Of a stretch of 64,000 nucleotides of DNA, positions 1 through 8,745 are shown piece after piece. Position numbers and translations under genes: made by a program. Below the pieces are notes generated by a model that made no database searches, had not been told where the DNA came from, and saw only the letters and a program-made list of their open reading frames with translations. The stretch is from Nitrospirota bacterium (GTDB taxonomy: Bacteria > Nitrospirota > Thermodesulfovibrionia > UBA6902): contig JACRHD010000019.1 in the NCBI GenBank assembly GCA_016234115.1, positions 1 through 64,000 on the forward strand. The letters run 5' to 3'. Every line of letters starts with the position of its first letter. Positions within the stretch are counted from its first letter, which is position 1.

Positions 1-35
1 CCGAACATGTCCGTATCGCGTCTACGGAAATCATC

Positions 36-96
36 TGACATCAGGGGGGTCTCCCCCCCCACTGTCAGAAAAGGTCATCATAATTTGAAAAGGTCA
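36..96. repeat. Inverted repeat plus 10-nt direct repeat, possible insertion-sequence end
   Basis: TGACA at 36-40 and TGTCA at 63-67 bracket a G-run and a C-run, giving a strong hairpin. Immediately after it the word GAAAAGGTCA occurs twice, at 68-77 and 87-96. Reiterated short repeats next to an inverted terminus resemble the ends of IS21-family elements, but no transposase is visible because the window starts here. The element abuts the point where the RhuM fragment loses its reading frame, which fits an insertion or deletion boundary. Identification as an IS end is only an inference. Confidence 0.3.
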
Positions 97-98
97 GT

Positions 99-347
99 TT
101 ATTCCGGGATTATGGGCCGCTTTAATTCGAAAAACAACACCGTTTCTGATAGTTCGCCTTCTTCATACGCGTTGTTCAGATGGATATTGATATTGGGGAT
201 GGTCGTCTGAAATAGTTCAGCCATTGCCATCTGGCTCATCCACACAGTTTCATCCTGCAATTTCACTTCAATATTAGTTTTGCCGTCTTCCGTCTGGTAC
301 AAAAGCAAATCGCTTATAGTCGGGAACGGTTTTTTCTTTTTTTTCAT
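99..347 (-). pseudogene. Truncated RhuM-family protein, N-terminal fragment
   Basis: The 82 residues match the start of RhuM-family proteins: the sequence ETVWMSQMAMAELFQTT, then NINIHLNN and EGEL, is the family's N-terminal DNA-binding-like segment. Full members are over 300 residues, so about three quarters is missing. Homology stops after SETV, and the last dozen residues look like out-of-frame sequence next to the repeat at 36-96. The fragment follows the cas6e remnant on the same strand by only a few bases. A second, complete RhuM-Fic protein lies at 25618-26607 with a similar N-terminus. Expression as a functional protein is unlikely. Confidence 0.6.
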
Positions 348-370
348 CTAAACCTCTCTGTTTTCTAATT

Positions 371-463
371 TCATATTCTTCTCACCAGCATAAGGCCGCA
401 GCCGAAGGCTTTGGCGGGGCCGATGCCTTGCTGCATCAATTGAACAAGCGCTTCAGGGTAACC
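371..463 (-). pseudogene. cas6e (casE) C-terminal remnant
   Basis: Reading the minus strand up to the TGA at 373-371 gives about 30 residues that include LVQLMQQGIGPAKAFGCG followed by LMLVRRI. This is the characteristic glycine-rich C-terminal motif of the type I-E crRNA endonuclease Cas6e (E. coli CasE has QQGIGPAKSMGCG). No start codon or upstream cas6e body exists. The sequence joins directly, in another frame, to a piece of cas3 near position 463. The deletion that made this join must have removed the end of cas3, the Cascade genes and most of cas6e. No cas1, cas2 or repeat array is visible in the window. Confidence 0.75.
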
Positions 464-1921
464 GTCTCATCCGTATCCGGCATGGGATTAGCCGCAGTGT
501 GAATCATTTGCAGCGCCTTGTATCTGCTGACGGAGAAGTTCGTTATAAATTCTTCATATCTCTCATTGATCTGATCCGGCTCGTCACCCCACGGCTCGTC
601 CTTATAAACAGCCTCGATCCATGTACGGTAAGCTTCAGGGAATACCACTTTGTTCTCTTGCGCTCTTGCGGCTTTGTGCAAGCCACTCGCTGCATTGCAC
701 CCATCCGTCTTCATCTTCATGACCTTTAAATGCAGAGTGTTTCAGCGCGATAAATTTATCGTTGAAACGTGCGGAACCGTGAGCAAGAAGGACATTCGGA
801 TGATCTTCAAAGATCAGTGTTGCGATCCGTTCGAGACGACCGAGCATTGCATTAGCTGTCGCTTGCGTGGGAAGGGCAAAAACGATTGAATCTGCCAACC
901 CTGCCGCTATCAGCCGCCATGCATAAGCCAGTGCAGCCTCAGTTTTCCCACTTCCTGTTGGAGCCTCAATAATTGTCAGGCCGGATTTTAGTGGCAAATC
1001 ATCAATCAATGCTTGCATCGAATGCGGTTGCTGCCCGGATTTAAGGAGCGCGCTGACACCGACATATGAACGTGACTTCCCAACAATACCGGATAATTCG
1101 AGGACACTGTGGGCGTTGTCTCTCCGCCTCTCAAAATAAGTATTAATGTCCAGTGATTCCTGACAATACGGAAAACTATCAGGCTCACAGCGTGACCCCA
1201 GCCAGTCGGATACAGAACAATAGCCAGCCAAAAGCGGAGAACATTCAGGGGGACTATCATTCAAAGAAAGCCCGAAGGGTAAAAGAAAAGTTCTTTCAAG
1301 TGCACTGAGCCAGTCTTGCCTTGCCTGCCGGTCTACTTTTGCGAGACGCGGATCATATACAACCGGCAACGAAGCATCTGCCGTATATTCAGAACGTCTA
1401 ATATGCCCGTGATGTCCTGTCACTGCCTCAATCCATGTCTTCCAGGATTGCCATTTCTCTGAACCACTCTCATCCGGGAAGTCGAGAAAACTCAGCGAGC
1501 CATCTGAATCTTCCGGCTGTAAACCAAGCATTTCCAGATTATCCCGTCTGAACCAGAAAAGCCCTCCACTGCCGTGAAAGTAATTTTTACATTCAGTATA
1601 TGATGGAAGCGAGCTATACGTTCCGGCGTCAGGATATAACGACTGCCAGACTTCTCTGGCCCGAAACTGAAATCGTATATCGAATTTGCCGTAATCGTGC
1701 AGGGCTACGAAGAAGAGCATCCACGCCATTGCGGTGTCTGCTGTTGAATCATTATTGTTTAAAAAAGCCTTGCGAATCGTATGACTCGCTTCCCACCATG
1801 CAGCCGCCACCCCCGCCACATCCAGGCAATGATAAACCAGCGGATGCCATTTCGGCTTGCCCGGATAATCCGGATTTGCCTTCCCCCAATATCTAAAATA
1901 AGATTCGTTCAATTTTCCCAA
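464..1921 (-). pseudogene. cas3: cas3 (type I-E) with large internal deletion and frameshift
   Basis: From the ATG at 1921 about 420 residues align in order with E. coli Cas3: YWGK, YHCLDVAGVAAAWW, the HD-nuclease motif LHDYGKFDIRFQF, TGHHG, SDWLGS, and the helicase Walker A APTGSGKTEAALAYAW with FALPTQATANAM. At about 650-660 the frame is lost and a second frame continues with FPEAYRTWIEAVYKDEPW and DTDETV, which belong near residue 770-830 of Cas3. The DEAD box, the other helicase motifs and the far C-terminus are absent. The remaining open frames are 428 and 94 codons, against roughly 890 in the intact enzyme. The nuclease domain could still fold, but target-degrading helicase activity cannot remain. 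Confidence 0.85.
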
Positions 1922-2168
1922 TCCTATTCTATCGCCCGGCCTGTCCCAGGAAGTGTCCTATGTTTTTTTAACGCAAATGAAAAAGAGCCATGAAGAACAT
2001 TATAAACTTTTCCTTTATTCTTTTCTCCGCGGCCCCATTCCGCAGGTCTCGCCGAAAGTTTCATAAGCCTCCCCTAACCCTTCTCCGATAAGGGGTCTGC
2101 AATGAACCTCCCCGCAGCAGAGACTGTGGGGTATTGAAAATTAATCAACCCATGCCGAAAGAAATTTC

Positions 2169-2197
2169 TTGACATGCCGTGAGAGTTTGGGAATAAT
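2169..2197 (+). promoter_or_regulatory. Sigma-70 type promoter for the HD-GYP-like gene
   Basis: TTGACA at 2169-2174 (perfect -35) is separated by 17 bases from AATAAT at 2192-2197 (5/6 match to -10). The predicted transcript starts near 2204, about 75 bases before the ATG at 2280. The rest of 1922-2279 shows no other gene. Confidence 0.7.
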
Positions 2198-2279
2198 AAA
2201 CCATTCTTATTTTTCCCGCAGGTTTGACTGAAGCTGGGGCGGACATATTTATTTTCCGTTTAGGGAGACGCTAAACCGA

Positions 2280-3437
2280 ATGGAGCTTAAACGCTTCGAG
2301 AGTGCCGACATCGAAATAGGCAAGCCCCTTTCACAGGACGCCTTTGATGAAAACGGCGGCCTTGTGCTTCAGAAAGGTCATGTTATTGAAACAGAAGAAC
2401 AATTGAAGGCCCACCTTGAACGCGGGTTATTTCATAGACAAGCCGCGCCTGCCGCATTGGAAACCGGTTCTACACAGGAGCAAATCACGACTCTCACGCC
2501 GTTTGAACTGCTTGACGACGCGCAGGTCCGGTTAGCGCATCTGTTTGACGACATAACCGCTTCATGCACAATAGAAGAACGTCACGTGAATGAGATTACG
2601 GGATTATGCAAGACGCTGCAGGAGGCGTGTAATGAAGACATGGACGCCGCTATAAGTTATTTAATCATGCGCAATGCAGCAAGATATACGGTCAAGCATC
2701 CCGTTCATAATGCAATCATCTGTGAACTCATGACTCGAAATCTGAAGTGGAATGATCAGGACCGTTTATCTCTTTTAGCGGCAGTCATGACCTCAAATAT
2801 AGGCATGATAGAATTACAGGAGGACCTGTACCGCCAGGGGAAGTCCCTGTCCAGGGAGCAGAGTACGGAGATACACAAGCATCCTGAAAAAGCGGTGGAG
2901 ATACTGGCCAAGGCCGGAATAAGAGACCGGTTATGGCTTGACAGCGTCCTTCACCATCACGAAACTCTCGATGGCAGAGGATACCCGCATATGCTGAAGG
3001 GCGAAACCGTTCCGCTGCCTTCGCAGATTATTAAAATCGGAGATATTTACTGCGCCAAGACAACTGAGCGCGCATACCGGACTCCTTTACTGCCGGACAA
3101 GGCGATACGCGTGATTTTCTTAAGTCGCGGGAGGGACATTGAAGCAAGTATAGCCGAGATGTTCGTCAAACTGATCGGGCTTTATCCCCCCGGCACTATT
3201 GTGAGACTTGTAAATGGTGAAATAGCCATAGTTATACGCCGCGGCGAAAAAGCGCACTGTCCGATTGTCAGAAGCATCATCAGACTGAACGGAGAAGCAC
3301 ACCATCTCCCTCTATGGAGGGATTGCAGCAATAACGAGTATGCCATCAAAGAAGCCGTCTACCCTGACAAGAGAATGGTCAAGCTCAATAAACACTTGTT
3401 GTGGGGATATGTTGACGCGGATCCCGCGATAAAATAG
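2280..3437 (+). CDS. HD-GYP-related protein with degenerate HD motif
   Basis: This 385-residue soluble protein has an N-terminal segment (about 1-50) of the type that precedes many HD-GYP domains, then an HD-GYP-like domain at about 130-290. HKHPEKAVEIL and the signature HHHETLDGRGYP are intact. The core HDxGK motif that supplies metal ligands is replaced by SNIGM. HD-GYP enzymes hydrolyse cyclic di-GMP using the HD residues, so this one may be inactive or act as a binding or scaffold protein. The C-terminal ~90 residues form the usual tail. Its 3' end overlaps the convergent rluD gene by 53 bases. A perfect -35 promoter lies upstream. Confidence 0.85.
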   Translation: MELKRFESADIEIGKPLSQDAFDENGGLVLQKGHVIETEEQLKAHLERGLFHRQAAPAALETGSTQEQITTLTPFELLDDAQVRLAHLFDDITASCTIEERHVNEITGLCKTLQEACNEDMDAAISYLIMRNAARYTVKHPVHNAIICELMTRNLKWNDQDRLSLLAAVMTSNIGMIELQEDLYRQGKSLSREQSTEIHKHPEKAVEILAKAGIRDRLWLDSVLHHHETLDGRGYPHMLKGETVPLPSQIIKIGDIYCAKTTERAYRTPLLPDKAIRVIFLSRGRDIEASIAEMFVKLIGLYPPGTIVRLVNGEIAIVIRRGEKAHCPIVRSIIRLNGEAHHLPLWRDCSNNEYAIKEAVYPDKRMVKLNKHLLWGYVDADPAIK

Positions 3438-4362
3438 CAATCTCTTCTGTTGCCTTCTTCATGTCTTCCGGCATCGGGGCCGTAAATTCAAGGTCCTCTC
3501 CCGTGACCGGATGCCTCAGCTTCAGACTGTACGCGTGAAGCATCTGCCGTCCGAAGGTCACGGTTTCCAGTCCCTGTCTTATTGAGATTAGCTTGCCGTA
3601 CATCCTGTCACCCAGCACAGGATTGCCGACAGACGCAAAATGAACGCGTATCTGGTGGGTCCTTCCTGTTAATATCCTTATGTCCGCGAGGGTCGCGGAT
3701 TTAAACCGCTGCAATACAATGAATTGGGTCACGGCCTCTTTGCCCCTTCTTGTTTTTGTCGACATCTTTTTCCTGTCAGAGACGGACCTGCCTATTGCGG
3801 CCTTAATCTCTCCCCGGTCCCTTTTCAGGTCCCCGAAAAGGAGGGCCCGATAGTGCTTTTCAACGCGACGCTCTTTAAATTGCCTGATAAGGTCATAATA
3901 TGCGGCATCGTTTTTTGCAATTACGATCACCCCGGAAGTGTCCTTGTCGAGACGGTGAACGACACCGGGCCTTAAGGGCGCCCCTGCCGCGGCGAGTTTG
4001 CTGCATCTTGAGATTATCGCATTCATGAGGGTGCCGCTTTTATTGCCTGCCGCCGGATGGGTGACCATGTGAGGCGGTTTGTTGACTACGATGATGTGTT
4101 CATCTTCATGTATGATATCTACCGGTATGTCTTCGGGAGCGAGAGATCCTTCCTGCTCATCCGGGAATGTCAGCTCTATCCTGTCGCCTTCTCTTACTTT
4201 ATAGCCTGCTTTTTCCATGTTTGAACCGACGGTGATCAAGCCCTGCCCTATAAGTCTTTTAATTCGCGAGCGCGTCAAATTGCTTTTTAAAGAAATGTAA
4301 GTGTCGAGTCTTTCCGCCCTTTCTTCAGGCGCAACCACATATGAGATTTTCTTCATGTCCAT
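3385..4362 (-). CDS. rluD: Ribosomal large subunit pseudouridine synthase D
   Basis: RluD isomerises specific uridines of 23S rRNA helix 69 to pseudouridine. The protein has an N-terminal S4 RNA-binding domain (about 15-75, with SRIKRLIGQGLITV) and a catalytic RluA-type domain. The HRLDKDTSG motif places the catalytic aspartate at D139. TGRTHQIRVH and the C-terminal RQMLHAYSL, also family signatures, are present. The length of 325 is normal. A second in-frame ATG two codons in (4356) could be the true start, since no clear ribosome-binding site precedes the first. It is divergent from the TPR gene at 4421 and overlaps the end of the HD-GYP-like gene. Confidence 0.93.
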   Translation of the reverse strand: MDMKKISYVVAPEERAERLDTYISLKSNLTRSRIKRLIGQGLITVGSNMEKAGYKVREGDRIELTFPDEQEGSLAPEDIPVDIIHEDEHIIVVNKPPHMVTHPAAGNKSGTLMNAIISRCSKLAAAGAPLRPGVVHRLDKDTSGVIVIAKNDAAYYDLIRQFKERRVEKHYRALLFGDLKRDRGEIKAAIGRSVSDRKKMSTKTRRGKEAVTQFIVLQRFKSATLADIRILTGRTHQIRVHFASVGNPVLGDRMYGKLISIRQGLETVTFGRQMLHAYSLKLRHPVTGEDLEFTAPMPEDMKKATEEIAILSRDPRQHIPTTSVY

Positions 4363-4385
4363 AGTTTATCAGAAGATACCGAAAG

Positions 4386-4415
4386 TTGACTTGACGGCGT
4401 ATAAAAAGGTATTTT
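4386..4415 (+). promoter_or_regulatory. Promoter placing the start of transcription at the TPR start codon
   Basis: TTGACT at 4386-4391 and TATTTT at 4410-4415 are 18 bases apart. The ATG at 4421 follows the -10 by only five bases and has no Shine-Dalgarno sequence, so the message is probably leaderless. Confidence 0.45.
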
Positions 4416-4420
4416 TATAA

Positions 4421-4978
4421 ATGCCTTCGGGAAAATATAAAAAATTGACGATAGCCGTCATAACCGCGCTGATAATCGGCATCGTAATTCTTGCCGTCAC
4501 TACTTCGGACCATAAGGAAGGCGGGGTCCCATCTTCCGGGGCGCAGAGGAATTCGGTCCCCTCGGGACCCGTGATGGATTCTAACGCGCGGTCGCCCATC
4601 GATCAGTTGGAGGACCTGCCCGATGACCCGGAGGAACTCACCGCGCTCGGAGACAAGTATTTCGAAACCGGCAGATACGATAAGGCGGCCCGGGCTTATG
4701 AGAAGGCTATTCAAAAAAGGCCGAATGATGTGGATGCCTACAATGATTTGGGACTATCGCTCCATTTTATGAAGCGGTCTGATGACGCCGCCGACATTCT
4801 GAGAAAAGGAACGCAGGTTGATCCTTCTTACCAGCGGGTCCGGTTAAGCCTTGGTTATGTACTGATGTCTTCGGGGCAGAAGGAGGAGGCAAAGGTTATT
4901 TTGAAGAAAGTTGTAGAGATGAACCCTGATACTGATATTGGGATTGAGGCAAAAAGACTGCTTACCTTTTTGAAATAA
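4421..4978 (+). CDS. Membrane-anchored TPR protein
   Basis: The 185-residue protein starts with a single hydrophobic segment (about 8-27, LTIAVITALIIGIVILAV) that anchors it with the rest outside the cytoplasm. A low-complexity Ser/Pro/Gly linker follows. From about residue 65 there are three tetratricopeptide-type repeats (for example YFETGRYDKAARAYEKAIQKRP and YNDLGLSLHFMKRSDDAADIL). TPR units bind other proteins, but the partner cannot be told from the sequence. There is no Shine-Dalgarno sequence before the ATG. It stands alone between rluD and a repeat-rich spacer. Confidence 0.75.
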   Translation: MPSGKYKKLTIAVITALIIGIVILAVTTSDHKEGGVPSSGAQRNSVPSGPVMDSNARSPIDQLEDLPDDPEELTALGDKYFETGRYDKAARAYEKAIQKRPNDVDAYNDLGLSLHFMKRSDDAADILRKGTQVDPSYQRVRLSLGYVLMSSGQKEEAKVILKKVVEMNPDTDIGIEAKRLLTFLK

Positions 4979-5014
4979 AACGACCCTTAAAGGGAGAAGG
5001 GATTTTTTCCCTGG

Positions 5015-5164
5015 TTAATCTTCCGCGGACTCCGGCCCGCTTCTTTGATCCTGGTCTGATAAGTAGTCTGTATAATCCTTTAAATAATCCATTATATCTG
5101 AGGGGATTTCAATCCCCAGCTTTCTTAACTCATCTAATATTTCACAACTTTTCAGGTTTACCAT
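5015..5164 (-). CDS. Small hypothetical protein, 49 aa
   Basis: A 50-codon frame on the minus strand starts at ATG 5164 and is preceded five bases upstream by GGAGG, a near-perfect ribosome-binding site. The product begins MVNLKSCEILDELRKLGIEI and continues with PSDIMDYLKDYTDYLSDQD, ending in an acidic tail. It is mostly helical, acidic and has no membrane segment or recognised domain. The strong ribosome-binding site is the main evidence that it is real. Function unknown. Confidence 0.5.
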   Translation of the reverse strand: MVNLKSCEILDELRKLGIEIPSDIMDYLKDYTDYLSDQDQRSGPESAED

Positions 5165-5373
5165 TAAGCCTCCACATTATTAAAGTGAAGCAAGTGTTAT
5201 GCCAACTAATAACCCTTTGGTTTTTCATATAATTGCCATTAATTCTGCTGCCTTGATGGACAAAATCTGACAATATGACTAAAAAATTGACCTCATCAGC
5301 CCTGATTATTCAGAAATATCGCACCCCGGGATGCTGCTCCAAAGCGGCCGTCGGGCCTTGCAGGACATCCAGA

Positions 5374-5550
5374 ATCCACCACCTAACCACAGAGGGCAAA
5401 GAGAAAAGATTTATTTATCCGCAGATTTCACAGATTTCACAGATTGATAAAATATTTCTAAATACATCTGTGTTAATCAGTGTAATCTGTGGATTAATAT
5501 TTATTTTTTCCTCTGTGGTCTCTATGGTTTGTCTCTTGATGGTGAATCAG
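5374..5550. repeat. Long imperfect palindrome of the 'CACAGAG' family
   Basis: The left arm begins with CCACCACCTAACCACAGAGG and the right arm ends with the complementary CCTCTGTGGTCTCTATGG, followed by TTGATGGTGAATC. Inside are near-tandem words (ttcacagatttcacagatt). A second copy with the same flanks and length occupies 57538-57724, which shows that this is a dispersed element. The translation of a long open frame across it has no protein-like character. Confidence 0.75.
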
Positions 5551-5638
5551 GGACATGGAACAGAATTGACTTTTAATGAAAATTTTTAGTATATAAAACT
5601 ACTGTTGCAGTTATTCCACATTGAGAGGTATATAAAAA

Positions 5639-7546
5639 ATGACGAAGACAAATCTTGAATTCAGGACGGAAGTCAAACAGCTCCTCGACTTGATGATCCA
5701 TTCTCTTTATTCTCATAAGGAAATATTTCTGAGGGAGCTAATTTCCAATGCGTCGGACGCCATTGACAGGGCGCGTTATGAATCCTTGACAAACAGCGGT
5801 ATTATGGAAAATGAGGGAGGCTGGAAAATAAAAATATCGGCCGATAAGGATGCCGGAACTCTGACAATAAGCGACAACGGGATCGGCATGACCAGGGATG
5901 AAGCAATAGCCGCCCTCGGCACCATTGCTCATTCCGGCACCAAGGAATTCATCGCAGCGCTGCAGAGCAGGGAAGTGAAAGACAACCCTGATCTCATAGG
6001 GCAGTTCGGGGTGGGCTTTTATTCTTCCTTTATGGTTGCCGACAAAGTTACGGTCGTTTCAAGGAAAGCCGGCATCGGCGACAGCAGCGGCGTGAAATGG
6101 GAATCAACCGCAGACGGTTTCTATACGGTCGAAGACATACAAAAGGACCAAAAAGGCACGGATGTCACCCTCCATCTGAAGGCTGATGAGAAGAAGTATC
6201 TCGATGAATGGGAGATCCGGGGGATAATCAGGAAATATTCCGACTATATAGAGCATCCCGTTGTCATGGATATTGAACGGGAAAAAGACAGTGAGCTGAA
6301 AAAAGGCGAGAAGGTCAGGGTCGTGGAGGAAGAGACCTTGAATTCCGGGAAGGCCATATGGCTGAGGGACAAATCACAGATAACGCAGGAGGAATACAAC
6401 GAATTTTATAAGCATGTCTCACATGATTTTTCCGACCCCGCAATGGCGGTCCATTTCAGGGCGGAAGGGACTTCAGAGTTTACCGCCCTTCTCTACCTGC
6501 CGTCGAGGGCGCCGTTTGATATCTTTTACAAGGATTTCAAGATCGGGCCCGCCCTCTATGTAAAGAGAGTGCAGATCATGGACCACTGCGAGCAGTTGAT
6601 CCCGCTCTATTTAAGGTTTGTAAAAGGTGTTGTGGATTCATCGGACTTACCCTTGAATGTCTCAAGGGAACTGCTGCAAAAGAACCGGCAGGTCGAGATC
6701 ATCAATAAAAATATCACCAGAAAGGTCCTCGATACTCTGTCGGACATGAAAAAGAACAGGTTTGACGAGTATCTCAGGTTTTATAAGGAATTTGGAAGGA
6801 TCCTCAAAGAAGGCATCCATTATGATGTCTCAAAGAGAGAGACGATCGCGGACCTGCTTATTTTTGATTCAACGCAAAAGGCCGCAGGCACATATACCAC
6901 CCTCCAGGAATACCTGGACGGTATGAAAGAAGGGCAGGAAGAAATCTTTTATATCACCGGCTCATCGCGCGCGGAGATAATAAAGTCGCCGTATCTTGAG
7001 GCCTTCAGGGACAAAGGTTACGAAGTGCTGATCATGCTCGACGAGGTGGATGACATAGTGATGAGCGCGCTTCATGAGTACAAGGGAAAGAAAATAAAAT
7101 CAGTGATCAAGGGGGATATCAAGCTCGACAAGCCTGACGAAGCCGAAAAGGAAGCAGGGAAAAAACTTGAAACGCTTATTGCGCTTATCAGAGAGCAGTT
7201 GAAGGATGAAGTCAAGGACGTCCGGTTTTCGGGAAGACTCAGGGACACGGCCTGCTGCCTTGTCGCCGATGAAGGAGGAATAGACCCTCAACTTGAAAAG
7301 CTTCTCAGGTCGATGGGACAGAATGTGCCTGAGAACAAACGCATTCTCGAAATCAATCCGTCGCATCCCATTTTCGGGGCCATGAACAGGCTCTTCGAGA
7401 GAAACCCGAAGAGCGCCGTCCTTGAAGAATATATAAACCTCCTTTATGACCAGGCCCTTCTGCTTGAAGGCTCAAAACCGAAAGACCCGGTTTCCTTTGC
7501 GGGCACCGTTACCAGGTTGATGGTACGGGATGCGGAGAAGGAGTGA
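5639..7546 (+). CDS. htpG: Molecular chaperone HtpG (Hsp90 family)
   Basis: HtpG is the bacterial Hsp90, a cytosolic dimer that uses ATP to remodel client proteins. All GHKL-ATPase motifs are present in the first 200 residues: ELISNASDA with the catalytic glutamate and metal-coordinating Asn, ISDNGIGMT, GTIAHSGTKEF, and GQFGVGFYSSFMVAD. The middle domain has the conserved arginine in NVSRELLQ. The C-terminal dimerisation domain ends at residue 635, normal for the family. The ATG follows a weak GAGAGG at a rather long distance. The next gene overlaps its stop by three bases, suggesting co-translation. Confidence 0.96.
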   Translation: MTKTNLEFRTEVKQLLDLMIHSLYSHKEIFLRELISNASDAIDRARYESLTNSGIMENEGGWKIKISADKDAGTLTISDNGIGMTRDEAIAALGTIAHSGTKEFIAALQSREVKDNPDLIGQFGVGFYSSFMVADKVTVVSRKAGIGDSSGVKWESTADGFYTVEDIQKDQKGTDVTLHLKADEKKYLDEWEIRGIIRKYSDYIEHPVVMDIEREKDSELKKGEKVRVVEEETLNSGKAIWLRDKSQITQEEYNEFYKHVSHDFSDPAMAVHFRAEGTSEFTALLYLPSRAPFDIFYKDFKIGPALYVKRVQIMDHCEQLIPLYLRFVKGVVDSSDLPLNVSRELLQKNRQVEIINKNITRKVLDTLSDMKKNRFDEYLRFYKEFGRILKEGIHYDVSKRETIADLLIFDSTQKAAGTYTTLQEYLDGMKEGQEEIFYITGSSRAEIIKSPYLEAFRDKGYEVLIMLDEVDDIVMSALHEYKGKKIKSVIKGDIKLDKPDEAEKEAGKKLETLIALIREQLKDEVKDVRFSGRLRDTACCLVADEGGIDPQLEKLLRSMGQNVPENKRILEINPSHPIFGAMNRLFERNPKSAVLEEYINLLYDQALLLEGSKPKDPVSFAGTVTRLMVRDAEKE

Positions 7547-8364
7547 ACCGAAATGAGGGTCCGGGGAAAAACACCGAAAGCTGGAATTTAAAGACGTGGG
7601 TATGGGTGCTTTTGTGCAGCGCCGCCATATTTTCAACCGTACCCTCGGCAAGAGGTTTTCAGAAATTTGTTTACAGCACGGCGGGCCGGGAACTCTTTAT
7701 GTATGTTACGCTGTCTGCCATTTGCGGCGCCTGCGCTGCGGCCCTGTATTTTCTGGCTTGTAAATTAAGAGTCTCAAAATTCCGGCAATATATGTGGGTC
7801 CTGGTATGCGCCTCGTCATACTCTTACATCACCTGGCGTCTCCGGCCGTATCCCGAAGAGGCGCTGCACCTTGTCGAGTACGCCCTGCTTTCCTTTTTTA
7901 TTTTCAGGGCGTTCGCTCACAGAATACGGGATTGGTCGGTTTATATAACGACCATACTTATGGTGGCGTTCATAGGGACGGTCGAAGAATTTATACAGTG
8001 GATAATCCCCAGCCGGTACTGGACATTCAGAGATATCGGAATAAATATGCTTGGCGGAGGGATCCTGCAACTGGCGATATGGAAAGGGGTCAGGCCTGAA
8101 ATCATACGCAAACCGTTGAAGAAATTCTCTGTAAAAATGCTTGCCGCAGTATTGACCGCCGACCTGGTCCTGCTGACGCTCTGCCTCTCCAATACCCCGC
8201 AGGCAGTAAGTCATTATACCGATGTCTTCCAGGGTCTCTCATGGCTGAGGACCGAGGAGCCGATGTCGGAATTCGGGCCCCCCCTGATCACGTGGACGCT
8301 GCTGTTTATTTCGTTAATCGTCGTATGGATATCGGCAGTAAAATGGATGAGAAGGCTTCAATAG
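7543..8364 (+). CDS. VanZ-like integral membrane protein
   Basis: The 273-residue protein starts at GTG 7543, whose last two bases are part of the htpG stop codon (GTGA overlap). It has about seven hydrophobic segments. The segment around residues 145-175, with GTVEEFIQWIIPSRYWTFRDIG and then NMLGG, is the signature of the VanZ-like family (charged EEF-Q, P-R, D-N-GG pattern). VanZ-like proteins are membrane proteins of mostly unknown function, the founder giving low-level teicoplanin resistance. A long C-terminal extension with two further membrane segments follows the VanZ domain. Translational coupling to htpG suggests an envelope stress link, but this is only an inference. Confidence 0.75.
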   Translation: MNRNEGPGKNTESWNLKTWVWVLLCSAAIFSTVPSARGFQKFVYSTAGRELFMYVTLSAICGACAAALYFLACKLRVSKFRQYMWVLVCASSYSYITWRLRPYPEEALHLVEYALLSFFIFRAFAHRIRDWSVYITTILMVAFIGTVEEFIQWIIPSRYWTFRDIGINMLGGGILQLAIWKGVRPEIIRKPLKKFSVKMLAAVLTADLVLLTLCLSNTPQAVSHYTDVFQGLSWLRTEEPMSEFGPPLITWTLLFISLIVVWISAVKWMRRLQ

Positions 8365-8715
8365 TCACTCTTCTTCAACAGGGAGGTTGTTGCCGGTCCA
8401 CTCGTCTATTCCCCCTTCGTATACCTTAACATTCTGGACGTTAAGCAGTTTCAGAGCGAGAGCGACTTTTTTGGAGGCAACGCAATCCTTATGTTTGCAG
8501 TAAATAATAATTTCGCCATACGGCGTCAGTTCTTTTCTTCTGTCGATGACTTCAGGATATGGAATGGTTGTCGCCCCTTTTATTTTGGACCTGTTCCCGT
8601 CATATTTCCCTATGGTATCGACCAGAACAAAATCTGATTTCTCTTCCATGCGCTTCAGAAGGTCCTCTTTGTCGATGCATTCCAGAGTAAAGGTCAATTC
8701 TTTTTTATATGGCAT
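8365..8715 (-). CDS. Single-domain rhodanese-like protein
   Basis: Rhodanese-type proteins carry sulfane sulfur on an active-site cysteine. This 116-residue protein contains the fold's N-terminal motif FVLVDTIGKYDGNRSKIKGA with IPYPEV, and an active-site loop IIYCKHKDCVASKKVALAL with two cysteines at about residues 73 and 78. Either could be the catalytic residue. The C-terminal VKVYEGGIDEW is a family signature. No signal peptide is present, so it is cytoplasmic. It is convergent with the VanZ-like gene (ends touch) and shares a strand with cobO, 30 bases downstream of it, probably co-transcribed. Confidence 0.85.
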   Translation of the reverse strand: MPYKKELTFTLECIDKEDLLKRMEEKSDFVLVDTIGKYDGNRSKIKGATTIPYPEVIDRRKELTPYGEIIIYCKHKDCVASKKVALALKLLNVQNVKVYEGGIDEWTGNNLPVEEE

Positions 8716-8745
8716 ACAGCTTACCTCCCCTTGCCCTCTTTCAGG

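Noticed and set aside
1-2300. CRISPR array next to the cas remnant
   Set aside because: No series of equal direct repeats with spacers is visible anywhere in the window.
5275-5589. 104-codon open frame on the plus strand
   Set aside because: It runs through the CACAGAG palindrome, has no ribosome-binding site and no protein-like composition.
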